From Candidatus Poribacteria bacterium (GTDB lineage: Bacteria; Poribacteria; WGA-4E; WGA-3G), in assembly GCA_009845505.1 (NCBI GenBank), contig VXZL01000084.1, positions 1 to 6,037 of the forward strand: a stretch of 6,037 nt of DNA, in the 5' to 3' direction. The position numbers and the translations under genes are program-made. Positions 5,337 through 6,037 of this stretch are shown here, piece by piece (position 1 is the first letter of the stretch; every line of letters starts with the position of its first letter). The notes beneath the pieces are model-generated. The model was given only the letters and a program-made list of their open reading frames with translations, searched no databases and was not told where the DNA came from.

Positions 5337-5942
5337 TCATGCTTTTTGAGCGACCATCTTAGAGAGAATGCCCAGAATTTTCTCGCACTGCACAATCTGA
5401 TAGGCTGCCATATCAATTTGGAGTTTTTGTCCCTCCAATTTGAGGAAGTACCACTCAGTCCCTGTAGTAGAAGCCCCATAAATGCGTGGAATATCATTTC
5501 CTTTTTCGGCGTTGAAGTGTTGTGCAGCGACCATCTCAGCAATACACTGACCTAACCCAAGTTTCGGCTCTGCGTTTTTTGCTTCAACCAGAACAATAAC
5601 AGGGGCTTCTAAAGAAAGTTGTACCGGTGACAAACTCACCAAAAAGTCACAGACCCCAGTCAATCCTTTTTCGGCATCAACATTGAAATCGATTCCCGAA
5701 AAAAGGCTGATGCGTCGCTCATAGTGTTCGCGAAGTTCAACAAGGACATTTGCAACAATCATTTCCGAACGTGCTTTCTCTGTTCCTATCGCAACGGCTA
5801 ACGACACATTTCTCGCTAATGCGGCGGTAAGATGACTACTCGGGGCCACAGGTTCCGTTTCTGAAAAGATGTTGTCAGTTTCAATTCTCTCTAATTGAAA
5901 CGTTGCTACCACTGACTCTAAGGTAAAGTTGCTATAAGCCAT
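5337..5942 (-). CDS. PD-(D/E)XK nuclease-fold protein of a Cyanobacteria-type family, function unknown
   Basis: A 201-residue soluble protein from ATG 5942-5940, chosen because AGAGG (5954-5950) lies 7 nt upstream and MAYSNFTLE matches the usual N-terminus of this family; a TTG at 5972 would add ten unlikely residues. The endonuclease-fold residues are in order: E60 (EKARSE), D99 (GVCDFL), E120-A-K122 (VLVEAKN) and Q132 (GLGQCIAEMVAA). These are followed by a strand-rich C-terminus (YGASTTGTEWYFLKL, 155-169). From memory, very similar stand-alone proteins are abundant in cyanobacterial genomes and related loosely to the N-terminal nuclease region of type I restriction HsdR subunits. No methylase, specificity or helicase gene is near, so a restriction role is not supported. 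It leads a same-strand run of four genes, 33 nt upstream of the small membrane gene. Transfer is possible. Confidence 0.8.
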   Translation of the reverse strand: MAYSNFTLESVVATFQLERIETDNIFSETEPVAPSSHLTAALARNVSLAVAIGTEKARSEMIVANVLVELREHYERRISLFSGIDFNVDAEKGLTGVCDFLVSLSPVQLSLEAPVIVLVEAKNAEPKLGLGQCIAEMVAAQHFNAEKGNDIPRIYGASTTGTEWYFLKLEGQKLQIDMAAYQIVQCEKILGILSKMVAQKA

Positions 5943-6037
5943 GCGAAAGCCTCTGCTTTTTGTAGGTGTCAATATTCTGTATTTGGTTATTAGAAAGAAA
6001 GTTTACTTACTGACAACGCTTCAACGGATATGGGTGT
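5943..6037 (-). promoter_or_regulatory. Upstream region of the nuclease-fold gene, with weak promoter and repeat traces
   Basis: No ORF is visible in these 95 bp. On the minus strand a weak promoter is possible: TTGTCA (6016-6011), 18 nt, then TAATAA (5992-5987). The -10 match is poor. Two heptamer-like units, CTAATAA and CCAAATA, followed by CAG (5993-5977), recall the repeats before two other genes. Here they lie 34 nt upstream of the ATG, which has its own Shine-Dalgarno site (AGAGG, 5954-5950). Confidence 0.3.

Noticed and set aside
5330..5350. Terminator hairpin after the nuclease-fold gene
   Set aside because: Only a 4-bp stem is found, without a T-run on the transcribed strand; read-through to the next genes is more likely.
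5943..5972. TTG start extending the nuclease-fold protein by ten residues
   Set aside because: The ATG at 5942 has a well-placed AGAGG and the N-terminus expected for the family; the extension is not supported.

Overview
The window looks like a stretch of an ordinary, fairly compact bacterial chromosome of roughly balanced base composition, with the two ends more A+T-rich than the middle. It combines an enolase-superfamily enzyme, a PfkB sugar kinase, an MFS carrier, a Tat-exported molybdoenzyme and a Cyanobacteria-type PD-(D/E)XK protein. A+T-rich degenerate heptamer repeats lie just before start codons. I associate this mix with uncultured marine or sponge-associated lineages such as Candidatus Poribacteria. 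That assignment is an impression from gene style, not a demonstrated placement. No rRNA, tRNA, CRISPR array, insertion sequence or phage module is visible.

Left block (1-1640, all minus strand): a partial, unrecognised gene runs off the left edge (1-248). Upstream of it lie a PfkB/2-keto-3-deoxygluconate-kinase-like gene (324-1367) and a small membrane-anchored cysteine-rich protein (1371-1640). The small gene and the kinase are separated by 3 nt, and the kinase ribosome binding site lies inside the end of the small gene, so they should form a translationally coupled pair.

Control region (1641-1793): two outward-facing sigma70-type promoters flank or overlap a perfect 6-bp inverted repeat. 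The leftward one is near consensus (TTGACA-17-TATAGT) and drives the kinase pair. The rightward one (TTGGTT-18-TACAAT, extended -10) drives a mandelate racemase/muconate lactonizing enzyme family protein (1794-2924, plus strand). This enzyme has the KxK plus distal Lys active site of the muconate-lactonizing subgroup.

Right block (2890-5942, all minus strand): in transcription order there is a PD-(D/E)XK nuclease-fold protein, a 65-residue two-helix membrane protein, a sulfite-oxidase-type molybdopterin oxidoreductase with a Tat signal, and an MFS transporter. Intergenic gaps are 33, 5 and 24 nt, consistent with one transcription unit. The transporter's 3' end overlaps the convergent enolase-superfamily gene by 35 bp.

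The enolase-superfamily enzyme, the kinase and the transporter could serve uptake and breakdown of a small acid, but the active-site subgroup does not directly support a simple sugar-acid pathway. I see no clear new defence or mobile system. The most interesting signals are the heptamer repeats before start codons lacking Shine-Dalgarno sites, the divergent operator-like site, the coupled cysteine-rich membrane protein, and the hidden and possibly frameshifted gene at the left edge.
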